Part shown: one piece after another, positions 51,549 to 60,418 of the stretch
How positions within the stretch are numbered: the stretch's first letter is position 1
Layout of the letters: every line of letters begins with the position of its first letter
NCBI RefSeq assembly: GCF_030499515.1
Contig: NZ_JASTWJ010000001.1
Span: forward strand, 3,142,001-3,206,000
DNA: 64,000 nucleotides
Source: Streptomyces sp. DT2A-34
GTDB lineage: Bacteria; Actinomycetota; Actinomycetes; Streptomycetales; Streptomycetaceae
Reading direction: 5' to 3'
Translations under genes and position numbers: made by a program
The notes under the pieces: generated by a model
Databases searched by the model: none
What the model was told of the DNA's origin: nothing
The model's input: only the letters and a program-made list of their open reading frames with translations

Positions 51549-52517
51549 ATGCGTGCACTTCTCGTGGTCAATCCGGCAGCAACCACCACAAGCGCACGTA
51601 CGCGCGATGTCCTGATCCATGCGCTCGCCAGCGAGATGAAGCTCGAGGCGGTCACCACCGAGTACCGCGGCCACGCGCGCGACCTGGGCCGGCAGGCGGC
51701 GGACAGCGACGACGTCGACCTGGTGGTCGCCCTCGGCGGCGACGGCACGGTGAACGAGGTCGTCAACGGACTGTTGCACAACGGCCCAGACCCGAAACAC
51801 CTCCCCCGCCTCGCCGTGGTCCCCGGCGGCTCCACCAACGTCTTCGCCCGCGCACTCGGTCTGCCCAATGACGCCGTGGAGGCGACCGGTGCCCTGCTGG
51901 ACGCCCTGCGCGAGGGCAGCGAGCGCACGGTCGGCCTGGGCCTGGCCTCGGGTACGCCCGGCACCGAGGACGAGGCCGTGCCGGGACGGTGGTTCACCTT
52001 CAACGCGGGCCTCGGTTTCGACGCCGGCGTGGTCGGACGGGTCGAGCAGCAGCGCGAGCGCGGCAGGAAGTCCACACACGCGCTCTACGTCCGACAGGCC
52101 CTGCGCCAGTTCTTCGGCGAGGCGCACCGCCGGCACGGGACGATCACGCTGGAGCGGGCGGACGCCGAGCCGGTGACCGATCTTGTCCTTTCCATAGTCT
52201 CGAACACCTCTCCGTGGACCTTCCTGGGCAATCACCCGATGTACGCGTCACCTAAGGCCTCGTTCGATAAAGGCCTCGACGTACTCGGTCTCAGCCGTAT
52301 GACGACAGCCGCGGTTGCCCGGTATGGCACCCAGTTGCTCACTTCGTCCCCCGAACGCGGACCCCATGGAAAGCACGCCGTCTCACTCCACGACCTGGAC
52401 CGCTTCACCTTGCATTCGAAGGTCCCCTTGCCCCTTCAGATGGACGGCGACCATCTGGGGCTGCGTACGAGCGTGACGTTCACAGGCGTACGCCGTGCAC
52501 TGCGTGTGATTGTGTGA
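51549..52517 (+). CDS. diacylglycerol/sphingosine kinase-like lipid kinase
   Basis: A 322-residue protein from ATG 51549. The DAGK catalytic domain shows RALLVVNPAATTTSARTRDV, then VALGGDGTVNEVVNGLL (nucleotide-binding GGDGT), VVPGGSTNVFARALGL and FNAGLGFDAGVVGRVEQ, with a C-terminal DAG-kinase-accessory-like region. It phosphorylates a lipid alcohol, possibly diacylglycerol or a polyprenol. It lies directly upstream of the wblE leader with its own promoter. Confidence 0.9.
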   Translation: MRALLVVNPAATTTSARTRDVLIHALASEMKLEAVTTEYRGHARDLGRQAADSDDVDLVVALGGDGTVNEVVNGLLHNGPDPKHLPRLAVVPGGSTNVFARALGLPNDAVEATGALLDALREGSERTVGLGLASGTPGTEDEAVPGRWFTFNAGLGFDAGVVGRVEQQRERGRKSTHALYVRQALRQFFGEAHRRHGTITLERADAEPVTDLVLSIVSNTSPWTFLGNHPMYASPKASFDKGLDVLGLSRMTTAAVARYGTQLLTSSPERGPHGKHAVSLHDLDRFTLHSKVPLPLQMDGDHLGLRTSVTFTGVRRALRVIV

Positions 52518-52835
52518 GCGGAACGGGCTAAAGTCCTTTCACTCGAACGTTTAGGCCAGGATCCACCCCATGGAAGTACGGCTGTGACCTAGTCGACACC
52601 GAGGAATCAAAAAAAACTTTCCGGAAGGGGTTGTATCCGTCGCTGAGGTTTGCGAGTCTCTACGTGGCGATCGGGACAGCCCGCAACACCGGCTCCACAG
52701 ATCACCGGAACCCCTCTTCAATCACAGGACCTCGCCAGGGAACCTGGCGGTCGGCCCTTCACTTGTTGAGGGATTCGTGAAAGCGTTCACATTCACAAGC
52801 AACTTGCACGTAATACACAAGGAGAGGTAGCAGCC
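52518..52835 (+). promoter_or_regulatory. 318-bp wblE leader region
   Basis: No supported gene. It includes an A-tract (52608-52616), the direct words GGAACCCCTC and GGGAACC, and AGCGTTCACATTCACAAGC. The AAGGAGAGG ribosome site is about ten bases before the wblE start. The long untranslated leader and low-GC patches suggest several promoters, but I cannot name their sigma factors. Confidence 0.5.
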
Positions 52836-53093
52836 ATGGACTGGCGTCACAACGCCGTTTGCCGCGAGGAAGACCCCGAGCTCTTCTTCCCCATCGGCAA
52901 CACCGGTCCTGCGCTGCTGCAGATCGAGGAAGCCAAGGCCGTCTGCCGTCGCTGCCCCGTTATGGATCAGTGTCTGCAGTGGGCGCTCGAGTCCGGCCAG
53001 GACTCCGGCGTCTGGGGTGGTCTCAGCGAGGACGAGCGCCGCGCCATGAAGCGCCGCGCCGCCCGCAACCGGGCCCGTCAGGCCTCCGCCTGA
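52836..53093 (+). CDS. wblE: WhiB-family [4Fe-4S] regulator WblE
   Basis: An 85-residue protein (MDWRHNAVCREEDPELFFPI). The four cluster Cys are in VCREEDP, AVCRRCPVMDQC (Cys-x2-Cys-x5-Cys), then GVWGGLSEDERRAMKRRAAR gives the GVWGG turn and basic DNA-binding tail. This short, nearly invariant form is the WblE/WhiB1 type, an essential regulator that binds the primary sigma factor in mycobacteria. Its neighbour is a PdtaS-like kinase, as in Mycobacterium tuberculosis (WhiB1-PdtaS, from memory). Confidence 0.95.
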   Translation: MDWRHNAVCREEDPELFFPIGNTGPALLQIEEAKAVCRRCPVMDQCLQWALESGQDSGVWGGLSEDERRAMKRRAARNRARQASA

Positions 53094-53215
53094 CAACACC
53101 CGCCCCGCAAACAGCCTGAGCTTGGCGGCGCGTACAGCGAGTACGCATCTCCCGCCCCCGAGCCGCAGCGCGCAGTACCCCCGATGCGCAGCAAATGCTG
53201 GCAACGAGCATGTTG

Positions 53216-53244
53216 AGCCCCAGCCCCCTGAACGGGCTGGGGCT
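53216..53244 (+). terminator. wblE terminator
   Basis: AGCCCCAGCCC (53216-53226) pairs perfectly with GGGCTGGGGCT (53234-53244), followed by CTTTG. Confidence 0.8.
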
Positions 53245-53295
53245 CTTTGCTGTCCAAAGGCCGGCGAACATCCGGCCGTTGACGTGTGGGGGACC

Positions 53296-53336
53296 GTGTG
53301 CAGTACACCACCCTGCCGCCGTGGTGCACTGCACAC
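53296..53336 (-). terminator. terminator of the PdtaS-like kinase gene
   Basis: GTGTGCAGTACACCAC (53296-53311) pairs with GTGGTGCACTGCACAC (53321-53336), with one mismatch, 15 bp past the kinase stop. Confidence 0.75.
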
Positions 53337-53351
53337 AACCTCTGTCGGCGC

Positions 53352-54818
53352 CTACTTGTGCGCTCGCACCGGGAGGTCGAGGATCACCCGGGTCCCCCGC
53401 TCCGGCGCCGGCACCATGTCGAACGTGCCGCCCAACTCGCCCTCCACCAGCGTCCGTACGATCTGCAGGCCGAGGTTGCCCGCGGTGTGCGGGTCGAAGC
53501 CCTCGGGCAGACCCACGCCGTCGTCCTGGACCGTGACCAGGAGGCGGGCCTGCTTGGTCGTACCGCCGCGGACCGCCGAGACCTCGACCGTGCCGGTGTC
53601 GCCCTCGCGGAAGCCGTGCTCCAGGGCGTTCTGCAGGATCTCGGTCAGGACCATCGACAGCGGCGTGGCGACCTCGGCGTCCAGGATGCCGAAGCGGCCG
53701 GTGCGCCGGCCGGTGACCTTGCCGGGCGAGATCTCGGCGACCATCGCCAGCACCCGGTCGGCGATCTCGTCGAACTCCACGCGCTCGTCGAGGTTCTGGG
53801 AGAGCGTCTCGTGCACGATCGCGATCGAGCCGACCCGTCGTACCGCCTCTTCGAGGGCTTCGCGGCCGCGGTCGGACTCGATGCGCCGGGCCTGGAGGCG
53901 GAGCAGGGCGGCCACGGTCTGGAGGTTGTTCTTGACGCGGTGGTGGATCTCCCGGATGGTCGCGTCCTTGGTGATCAACTCGCGTTCGCGGCGGCGCAGT
54001 TCGGTGACGTCCCGGAGCAGGACCAGCGAACCGATGCGGGTGCCCTTGGGCTTGAGGGGGATCGCCCGGAACTGGATGACTCCGTCGCCCGACTCGATCT
54101 CGAACTCGCGGGGCGCCCAGCCGCTGGCGACCTTGGCGAGCGCCTCGTCCACCGGCCCGTGGGTCGGGGCGAGTTCGGCGGTGGTCATGCCCAGGTGGTG
54201 GCCTACGAGGTCGGCGGCGAGGCCGAGGCGGTGGTAGGCGGACAGCGCGTTCGGGGAGGCGTACTGGACGAGGCCGTCGGCGTCGAGGCGGATCAGGCCG
54301 TCGCCGACGCGCGGCGAGGCGTCCATGTCGACCTGCTGGTTGGCGAACGGGAACGCGCCGGCCGCGATCATCTGAGCCAGATCCGAGGCGCTCTGGAGGT
54401 AGGTCAGCTCCAGGCGGCTCGGAGTGCGCACGGTCAGCAGGTTGGTGTTGCGCGCGATGACACCGAGGACGCGCCCGTCCCGTCGTACGGGAATCGACTC
54501 GACGCGGACCGGCACCTCCTCGCGCCACTCGGGGTCGCCCTCCCGCACGATCCGGCCCTCGTCGAGCGCGGCGTCCAGCATCGGGCGGCGGCCGCGCGGG
54601 ACGAGGTGGCCGACCATGTCGTCCTGGTACGAGGTCGGGCCGGTGTTGGGCCGCATCTGGGCGACGGACACATAGCGGGTGCCGTCGCTGGTGGGGACCC
54701 ACAGGACGAGGTCGGCGAAGGAGAGGTCGGAGAGCAGCTGCCACTCCGAGACCAGCAGGTGGAGCCACTCGAGGTCGGAGTCGTCGAGGGCCGTGTGCTG
54801 GCGTACGAGTTCGTTCAT
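53352..54818 (-). CDS. PdtaS-like sensor histidine kinase (HisKA_2/HWE type)
   Basis: A 488-residue protein from ATG 54818 (MNELVRQHTALDDSDLEWLH), chosen by alignment with PdtaS starts; ATG 54857 is in frame. There is an N-terminal GAF-like domain (residues about 1-140), a PAS domain (about 165-275, DGLIRLDADGLVQYASPNAL), HisKA_2 with the phospho-His in ATIREIHHRVKNNLQTVAAL, and an ATPase domain (LTEILQNALEHGFREGD, VQDDGVGLPEGFD, LGLQIVRTLVEGELGG). No transmembrane span is visible, so it is a cytosolic kinase. Its partner is an ANTAR-type response regulator elsewhere. Confidence 0.93.
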   Translation of the reverse strand: MNELVRQHTALDDSDLEWLHLLVSEWQLLSDLSFADLVLWVPTSDGTRYVSVAQMRPNTGPTSYQDDMVGHLVPRGRRPMLDAALDEGRIVREGDPEWREEVPVRVESIPVRRDGRVLGVIARNTNLLTVRTPSRLELTYLQSASDLAQMIAAGAFPFANQQVDMDASPRVGDGLIRLDADGLVQYASPNALSAYHRLGLAADLVGHHLGMTTAELAPTHGPVDEALAKVASGWAPREFEIESGDGVIQFRAIPLKPKGTRIGSLVLLRDVTELRRRERELITKDATIREIHHRVKNNLQTVAALLRLQARRIESDRGREALEEAVRRVGSIAIVHETLSQNLDERVEFDEIADRVLAMVAEISPGKVTGRRTGRFGILDAEVATPLSMVLTEILQNALEHGFREGDTGTVEVSAVRGGTTKQARLLVTVQDDGVGLPEGFDPHTAGNLGLQIVRTLVEGELGGTFDMVPAPERGTRVILDLPVRAHK

Positions 54819-55240
54819 GGAGGGCACGTGGCCGAGCGTACCTGGCGGTACGGACATGACTCGAAACCAGCCACTTCAGGGGCCCGCAGGGGCCGAAAAC
54901 ACCCGCGGGCCGCGGCGCCTGGGAGGGACCCTCAACCCTCCCGGCACCGCAGCCCGGAGCAACAACGGCCGTGGGGTGTGCGGTCCCGGTCGGCCGAAGG
55001 ATGAGGAGCCGGGGCAGTCAGGGCAGAGAGCTCCGGTTCCTCGGTCCGCCTTCCTGTGCGGGGAAGGCGGAAGTCGGTGCGTTCTTCTCCTACGCACTCC
55101 TTCGCATTGTGGACTAGACCACTTCGGTGTGTCCATGCGTTGGAGCCTGTTTGTTGTTGACGCTTCTTCGCGGGCTCCGAGCCAGTCGGAGAACCAGTGG
55201 GACGCCCTGGCGTCCACCACGCAGCCTAACCCGTGCGGGT
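54819..55240. other. 422-bp intergenic region holding a DasR-like site
   Basis: No supported gene. GGAAGTCGG-type words and a DasR-like palindrome (separate entry) are visible at about 55100. Otherwise I see nothing distinctive; open frames here are weak and short. Confidence 0.45.
55110..55121. promoter_or_regulatory. DasR-responsive element candidate
   Basis: TGGACTAGACCA matches the DasR palindrome core TGGTCTAGACCA with one change. It lies 1 kb from nagB, between the kinase and TetR genes, which converge away from it or end near it, so the regulated gene is not obvious. Confidence 0.5.
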
Positions 55241-55882
55241 TCATGTGCGGGGCCAGTTGGCCATGGCAATTTCCGCGAGCGCCTCCAGTTCCTCCCGGCT
55301 CGCCCCGTCGCGTGCCTGTTGCGACATGCCCTGGATCATCGCACCGGTATGCCGGGCGAGGGCGGCGGCGTCGGTGCCGGGCGGGAGGGCGCCTGTGGCG
55401 ACGTCCGCTTCTGTACGGCTCCGGATGGCCGCGATGGTGGCGTTGCGCCGGCTCCGTAGCGACTCCTCCACCTCGGGCGTGGAGCAGTTGGTGGCCGCGT
55501 GGGCGACGAGGCAGCCGTGCGGATGGGCCGGATCGGTGTACTCCGCGGCGGCCTCGCGCAGCATCCGCGCGACGGCCGCACGGGCGGTGGGCTCCTCGGC
55601 GAGGGCGCGATCGGCGAAGGAGCCGTACCGCACGTCGTACGCGCGGACGACCTCTTCGAACAGCGACTGCTTGTCACCGAAGGCCGCGTACAGGCTGGGG
55701 GCGCCGATGTCCATGACGCGTGTGAGGTCGGAGACGGAGGTCGCCTCGTAGCCGTGCTCCCAGAACGCGAGGATCGCCTTCTCCAGGGCGGTCTCGCGGT
55801 CGAAGGAGCGGGGGCGTCCGCGGGGTCTGGGCGCCGGGCGGGGCTTCGCCCCGGTCGTCTCGCTCTCCTTGTTGCTCACCAT
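55241..55882 (-). CDS. TetR-family regulator
   Basis: A 213-residue protein from ATG 55882 (MVSNKESETTGAKPRPAPRP); ATG 55891 is in frame. After a Pro/Arg-rich tail, the HTH occupies residues about 30-75: RETALEKAILAFWEHGYEAT, SVSDLTRVMDIGAPSLYAAF, GDKQSLFEEVV. The ligand domain has HPHGCLVAHAATNCSTPEV, the signature of the AcrR/TetR branch related to YezE. It is divergent from nagB, sharing a 160-bp promoter region. Confidence 0.88.
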   Translation of the reverse strand: MVSNKESETTGAKPRPAPRPRGRPRSFDRETALEKAILAFWEHGYEATSVSDLTRVMDIGAPSLYAAFGDKQSLFEEVVRAYDVRYGSFADRALAEEPTARAAVARMLREAAAEYTDPAHPHGCLVAHAATNCSTPEVEESLRSRRNATIAAIRSRTEADVATGALPPGTDAAALARHTGAMIQGMSQQARDGASREELEALAEIAMANWPRT

Positions 55883-56001
55883 GGGGTGCATTTTATAGCG
55901 GACGCTAGACAAATGCCGGCGGGGTGATCTACGGTTATTTTTGTAGCGATCGATAGCGAATGTTTCGTTGACCTGGGCCTGGGGGCCCCGCTCTGTTAGA
56001 T

Positions 56002-56013
56002 TGGTCTAAACCA
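56002..56013 (+). promoter_or_regulatory. DasR-responsive element upstream of nagB
   Basis: TGGTCTAAACCA (56002-56013) is one change from the DasR core palindrome, with its end 29 bp before the nagB start. It is well placed for direct repression of nagB by DasR. Confidence 0.75.
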
Positions 56014-56042
56014 CATGCCCCCTTCAGAACGGCAGGCCCAGC

Positions 56043-56828
56043 GTGGAAGTTGTCATCGTTCCGGACGCCAAGGCGGGTGGCGAGCTGATAGCCGAGGCCA
56101 TGGCGCAGTTGCTCCGACGCAAGCCCGACGCCGTGCTCGGTGTGGCCACCGGGTCGACGCCGCTGCCCATCTACGCGGCGCTCGCGGCCGAGGTGCGCTC
56201 CGGTGCCGTGGACGTCTCACGGGCGCGGATCGCGCAGCTGGACGAGTATGTGGGGCTGCCCGCCGACCATCCGGAGTCGTATCGGTCCGTACTGCGGCGC
56301 GAGGTGCTGGAGCCGCTCGGAATCGGGATGGACGCGTTCATGGGGCCCGACGGTACGGCCGAGGACGTGCAGGGGGCGTGCGAGGCGTATGACGCGGCAC
56401 TGTCCGAGGCAGGGGGCGTCGATCTGCAGTTGCTCGGGATCGGGACGGACGGGCACATCGGGTTCAATGAGCCGTGTTCGTCGCTGGCGTCGCGGACGCG
56501 GATCAAGACGCTGACGGAGCAGACGCGGGTCGACAACGCGCGGTTCTTCGACGGGGACATCGAGCAGGTGCCGCATCACGTGATCACGCAGGGCATCGGC
56601 ACCATTCTTGAGGCGCGGCACCTGGTGTTGCTGGCGACGGGTGAGGGCAAAGCGGATGCGGTTGCGGCGACTGTGGAGGGGCCGGTGGCTGCGGTGTGTC
56701 CGGCCTCGGCGTTGCAGTTGCATCCGCATGCGACGGTTGTTGTGGACGAGGGGGCCGCATCGAAGTTGAAGCTTGCCGAGTATTTCCGGCACACGTATGC
56801 CAACAAGCCGGACTGGCAGGGGATTTGA
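56043..56828 (+). CDS. nagB: glucosamine-6-phosphate deaminase
   Basis: A 261-residue protein from GTG 56043. It converts glucosamine-6-phosphate to fructose-6-phosphate and ammonia. Signatures are GVATGSTPLPIYAALAAEV, AQLDEYVGLPADHPESYR (catalytic Asp) and LQLLGIGTDGHIGFNEPCSS. Full length. It is divergent from the TetR gene and convergent with the nagZ/das operon; the DasR-like site upstream couples it to aminosugar import. Confidence 0.95.
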   Translation: MEVVIVPDAKAGGELIAEAMAQLLRRKPDAVLGVATGSTPLPIYAALAAEVRSGAVDVSRARIAQLDEYVGLPADHPESYRSVLRREVLEPLGIGMDAFMGPDGTAEDVQGACEAYDAALSEAGGVDLQLLGIGTDGHIGFNEPCSSLASRTRIKTLTEQTRVDNARFFDGDIEQVPHHVITQGIGTILEARHLVLLATGEGKADAVAATVEGPVAAVCPASALQLHPHATVVVDEGAASKLKLAEYFRHTYANKPDWQGI

Positions 56829-56943
56829 GACGCGCGTTTCGTCTGCCGGGTTCGGTTTTCTGCGGACTGCGGGCCGCAAGTGGCTGGTCGAGCCCACGCG
56901 GCGGAGCCGCATATCGATACAGCCCCGCGCCCCTGGGGACACT

Positions 56944-56980
56944 GAAGGCGCCGGTCCTTTGAAAGGGGACCGGCGCCTTC
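56944..56980. terminator. bidirectional terminator between nagB and the nagZ gene
   Basis: GAAGGCGCCGGTCC (56944-56957) pairs perfectly with GGACCGGCGCCTTC (56967-56980). Confidence 0.85.
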
Positions 56981-56993
56981 CTCGTCGTAACCG

Positions 56994-58478
56994 CTACTCC
57001 CCCGCGATGACCTCCGCCGCCGCCCGCCCGCACACGCGAGCCGCGCCGTGGGTTGCGAGGTGCAGGGCGCCTCGGGGTGGCGCCTGGGGGACGCCCATTT
57101 CGACCACGATCGTGTCCGGGCGAGCCGTCAGCAGGGTGTCCAGGGCACGCTGCATCCAAGGATGCCGGTGTTCGTCGCGGACCACCGCCACGATCCGCCG
57201 GTCCCCCGCCGCCTCCAGTGCGTCGCGCCCCGCGTCCTCCCCCACGAAGCTGCCCGTCTGTGTGCCCGGGAGCAGTCTGGCCAGTTCCGCCGCCACGCCC
57301 CAGGGCGTCTCGTCGCCCACGGCGATGTTCGCCACCGGGGTGAGGGCGACGACGTAGGGCGCTTCGGTGAGCGGGGTGAAGTCCGCGGCGCCGGTCGCCT
57401 GCAGGGCGCGGCGGGCTGCGACGAGGCCCACGTCCGTGCGCCCCTCGGCGTCGGTCACCGGTGTCGCGGTCGCCGTCCAGCGGGCCAGTTCGCGGACCCG
57501 TTCCGCGGCCTCCGCCAGGCGTTCCTCGGGGAGTTCGCCCGAGCGGACCGCGGCGGTCAGGGCGTCCCGCAGGCGGCGTACCGTCTCGTCGTCCGCCAGG
57601 CCGCCGCCCACGCAGATCGCGTCCGCGCCGGCCGCGATGGCGAGGACGCTGCCGCGTTCGATGCCGTAGGTGGCGGCGATGGCCTGCATCTCCATGCCGT
57701 CGGTGACGATCAGGCCGGTGTAGCCGAGTTCGCCGCGCAGGAGGTCGGTCAGGACCGGGCGGGAGAGGGTCGCCGGGTGGCCGGGGTCCAGGGCCGGGAC
57801 CAGGATGTGCGCGCTCATCATCGCCCTCGTGCCGGCGGCGATCGCCGCGCGGAACGGGGAGAGTTCGCGGTCCGTCAGCACGTCCAGGGCCGCGTCGATG
57901 CGCGGGAGCGCGTGGTGGGAGTCGACCGCCGTGTCGCCGTGGCCCGGGAAGTGTTTCGTGCAGGCCGCCACGCCTGCCGACTGGAGGCCGGTGACGTAGG
58001 CCGCGGTGTGGCGGGCGACCAGGGCGGTGTCGGCGCCGAAGGAGCGTACGCCGATCACCGGGTTCGCGGGGTTGGAGTTCACGTCCGCCGAGGGGGCCCA
58101 GTTGAGGTTCACCCCGCAGGCGGCCAGGCGGCGGCCCAGTTCGGACGCCACCTGCCTCGTCAGCTCGACGTCGTCCACCGCGCCCAGGGCGTGGTTGCCG
58201 GGGAAGCTGGAGCCGCACCTCACCTCCAGCCTCGTCACATCACCCCCCTCCTCGTCGATCGCGACCAGCACGTCGTCCCGCTCGGCCCGCAACTGGGCCG
58301 TCAGGGCTGCCAGTTGCTCGGGCGAGGCGATGTTGCGGCCGAACAGGCCGACGGAGGCGAGGCCCTCGCCGAGGCGGCGCAGCAGCCAGTCGGGGGCGGT
58401 GGTGCCGGTGAAGCCGGGCTGGAGGACCGTCAGCGCGTCGCGCGTCAACGTGTCGGTACCGCTGGCGAATGTCGTCAT
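56994..58478 (-). CDS. GH3 beta-N-acetylhexosaminidase (NagZ-like)
   Basis: A 494-residue glycoside hydrolase family 3 enzyme (MTTFASGTDTLTRDALTVLQ). The GH3 NagZ signatures are VAIDEEGGDVTRL, KHFPGHGDTAVDSHHALPRI (the flexible His/Asp acid-base loop) and GLIVTDGMEMQAIAATYG with the nucleophile Asp. The C-terminal 150 residues form an extra domain beyond minimal NagZ. No signal peptide is present, so it works inside the cell on imported GlcNAc oligomers or muropeptides. It lies nine bases downstream of dasC and is its operon partner. Confidence 0.9.
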   Translation of the reverse strand: MTTFASGTDTLTRDALTVLQPGFTGTTAPDWLLRRLGEGLASVGLFGRNIASPEQLAALTAQLRAERDDVLVAIDEEGGDVTRLEVRCGSSFPGNHALGAVDDVELTRQVASELGRRLAACGVNLNWAPSADVNSNPANPVIGVRSFGADTALVARHTAAYVTGLQSAGVAACTKHFPGHGDTAVDSHHALPRIDAALDVLTDRELSPFRAAIAAGTRAMMSAHILVPALDPGHPATLSRPVLTDLLRGELGYTGLIVTDGMEMQAIAATYGIERGSVLAIAAGADAICVGGGLADDETVRRLRDALTAAVRSGELPEERLAEAAERVRELARWTATATPVTDAEGRTDVGLVAARRALQATGAADFTPLTEAPYVVALTPVANIAVGDETPWGVAAELARLLPGTQTGSFVGEDAGRDALEAAGDRRIVAVVRDEHRHPWMQRALDTLLTARPDTIVVEMGVPQAPPRGALHLATHGAARVCGRAAAEVIAGE

Positions 58479-58487
58479 CGGGTGGCG

Positions 58488-59318
58488 TTATCCCTTCACG
58501 GCGCCGGCCGTCAGGCCGCTGACAGCCCTGCGCTGCAGGAAGACGAAGAGGATCAGGATCGGGATGGCGAAGAGGGAGGACGCCGCCATCGTCGCGCCCC
58601 AGTCATTGCCGAAGGCGGTCTGGAAGCTGGACAGCCACAGTGGCAGGGTCTGCGCCTCGGTCTCCTTGTTCAGCACCAGGACCAGGGGGAATTCATTCCA
58701 TGCGGTGATGAAGCCGAACAGGGACGTGGACATCAGGCCCGGGGCCAGCAGCGGCAGGATGACCTTGCGGAACGCCTGGGCGCGGGTGCAGCCGTCGACC
58801 ATCGCGGCCTCCTCCAGGTCCCGGGGCACCGCGGCGACGAAGCCGCGCAGGGTCAGGATGGTGAAGGGCAGGATCATCATCATGTAGAAGGCCGTCAGCG
58901 GCACGAGGCTGTTCAGCATCGACGCGTCCCGCACGATCATGTACATCGCGATGATCATGACCTCCCAGGGCGCCATCTGGGCCAGCATGAAGCCGATGAC
59001 GAAGCCGCGCCGTCCCTTGAACCGCAACCGGGCCAGGGCGAAGGAGCCGGCCAGCGCGACGACCAGGGCGAGGACGACCGCGCACAGGGTGACGATCAGC
59101 GAGTTGGTGACGTACGTCCAGAAGTGGTCGACGCCGGTCGCCCGCTCGAAGTGCTCGAAGGTGATGTCGGTCGGGAACCAGACCGGGTCCTCCGAGATGA
59201 TGTCGCCGGTCGGCTTGAAGGCCGTGGAGAACATCCAGTACACGGGGAAGACGAAGCCGATGAACAGGACGACGGCCGTGACGTTGGGCCACAGGCGGCC
59301 GAAGAGCGAGCGCTTCAC
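58488..59318 (-). CDS. dasC: DasC, ABC permease for GlcNAc/chitobiose
   Basis: A 276-residue MalG-type permease from GTG 59318. Six spans are visible; the EAA loop is AAMVDGCTRAQAFRKVILPL. GTG overlaps the dasB stop by four bases (GTGA), giving translational coupling. It pairs with DasB to form the membrane channel; energy in Streptomyces comes from the shared ATPase MsiK encoded elsewhere, and no ATPase gene is present here. Confidence 0.92.
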   Translation of the reverse strand: MKRSLFGRLWPNVTAVVLFIGFVFPVYWMFSTAFKPTGDIISEDPVWFPTDITFEHFERATGVDHFWTYVTNSLIVTLCAVVLALVVALAGSFALARLRFKGRRGFVIGFMLAQMAPWEVMIIAMYMIVRDASMLNSLVPLTAFYMMMILPFTILTLRGFVAAVPRDLEEAAMVDGCTRAQAFRKVILPLLAPGLMSTSLFGFITAWNEFPLVLVLNKETEAQTLPLWLSSFQTAFGNDWGATMAASSLFAIPILILFVFLQRRAVSGLTAGAVKG

Positions 59319-60301
59319 AGCTCGTCCTCCTCTTGCTTGAGCACGATCCGCAGGTAGTAGGCGGTGAGGCCGAGCAGGATCAGGATGGTCAGGACGGCGA
59401 TCGCCGCGCCCATGCCGTAGTGCTGGTTGCCGACGCCCTCGATGTAGGCGTAGACGGGCAGGATCTCGGTGAGCCGGTCGGGGCCGCCGCCGTTGATGGT
59501 GAAGACCTGCACGAACGCCTTGAAGACCCAGATGACCTCCAGGAACGTCGTGGCGTAGAGGAAGGGGCGCAGGAAGGGCAGGGTGACCGTGGTGAAGCTC
59601 TTCCAGCCGCCCGCGCCGTCGAGCGCCGCGGCCTCGTAGAGCTCGCCCGGGATGGTGGTCGTGGCCGCGTAGAGGTTGATCGCGACGAACGGGATCGATT
59701 GCCAGACGATGAGGACCGTGACCACGAAGAAGGTCGACATCTGGCTGCTGGTCCAGCTGTAGTCGGCCATGGAGTGCCAACCGAGCTTGTCCAGGACCCA
59801 GTTGACGACACCGAAGCGCTGGGCGAACAGCCACTGGTAGACGGTGGTCGCGGCGACCACGGGCATCGCCCAGGCCAGCACCAGCCCGATCATCAGGGTG
59901 ACCCGCATCCGCTGCCCGAGGCGGGCCAGCAGCAGGCCGACCAGGGCACCCAGGACCATGATCAGGGCGACGTTGACCGCCGTGAACAGGATCGAGCGCA
60001 GGGTGACGCGCCAGAAGTCCTCGCCGGTGAGGACCTCCTTGTAGTTGTCGATGCCGTTCCACTCGGTGACGTGCTGGATCAGCTGCGCCATGTTGAGGTT
60101 CTGGAACGACAGCAGGACGTCCTTCAGCAGCGGCCAGCCGAGCAGCAGCACGGTGGCCACGCAGGCCGGCAGCAACAGGAGGTACGGGGTGAGCGCGCCG
60201 AGGCGGGACGCGGCTCGGGGTCCTGGTCCGGCGGGGCCGCTCCCATCCCTTTTGGCTACGTCCACCGGGCCGGAGGGCGGCCGTTCGGTCTGCACGGTCA
60301 T
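59315..60301 (-). CDS. dasB: DasB, ABC permease for GlcNAc/chitobiose
   Basis: A 328-residue MalF-type permease from ATG 60301 (MTVQTERPPSGPVDVAKRD). A Pro/Gly-rich cytosolic N-terminus precedes six spans. The EAA loop reads EAAALDGAGGWKSFTTVTLP. It is coupled to dasC. A 13-bp hairpin lies upstream, between it and dasA. Confidence 0.92.
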   Translation of the reverse strand: MTVQTERPPSGPVDVAKRDGSGPAGPGPRAASRLGALTPYLLLLPACVATVLLLGWPLLKDVLLSFQNLNMAQLIQHVTEWNGIDNYKEVLTGEDFWRVTLRSILFTAVNVALIMVLGALVGLLLARLGQRMRVTLMIGLVLAWAMPVVAATTVYQWLFAQRFGVVNWVLDKLGWHSMADYSWTSSQMSTFFVVTVLIVWQSIPFVAINLYAATTTIPGELYEAAALDGAGGWKSFTTVTLPFLRPFLYATTFLEVIWVFKAFVQVFTINGGGPDRLTEILPVYAYIEGVGNQHYGMGAAIAVLTILILLGLTAYYLRIVLKQEEDEL

Positions 60302-60348
60302 GCTCGCGATCTCTCTTCTCGACCTACGTACGTAGACCCGCGTGCGGT

Positions 60349-60387
60349 CGCCGGGGCGGGGGCGGCATGCGCATCCCCGCCCCGGCG
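60349..60387 (-). terminator. intra-operon hairpin between dasA and dasB
   Basis: CGCCGGGGCGGGG (60349-60361) pairs perfectly with CCCCGCCCCGGCG (60375-60387). It lies in the 117-bp gap after dasA and could terminate part of the transcript or protect the dasA mRNA end, giving more binding protein than permease. Confidence 0.65.
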
Positions 60388-60418
60388 CGAACACCGGCGC
60401 CTTGTCCTGCGGCTGCTC

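Noticed and set aside
52603..52632. SigR-type promoter (GGAAT then GTT) before wblE
   Set aside because: The spacing between GGAAT (52603-52607) and the next GTT (52630) is 22 bp instead of 18, so the consensus is not met.
57048..59357. Open frame of about 769 codons opposite the nagZ and das permease genes
   Set aside because: Shadow of GC-rich coding DNA on the other strand.
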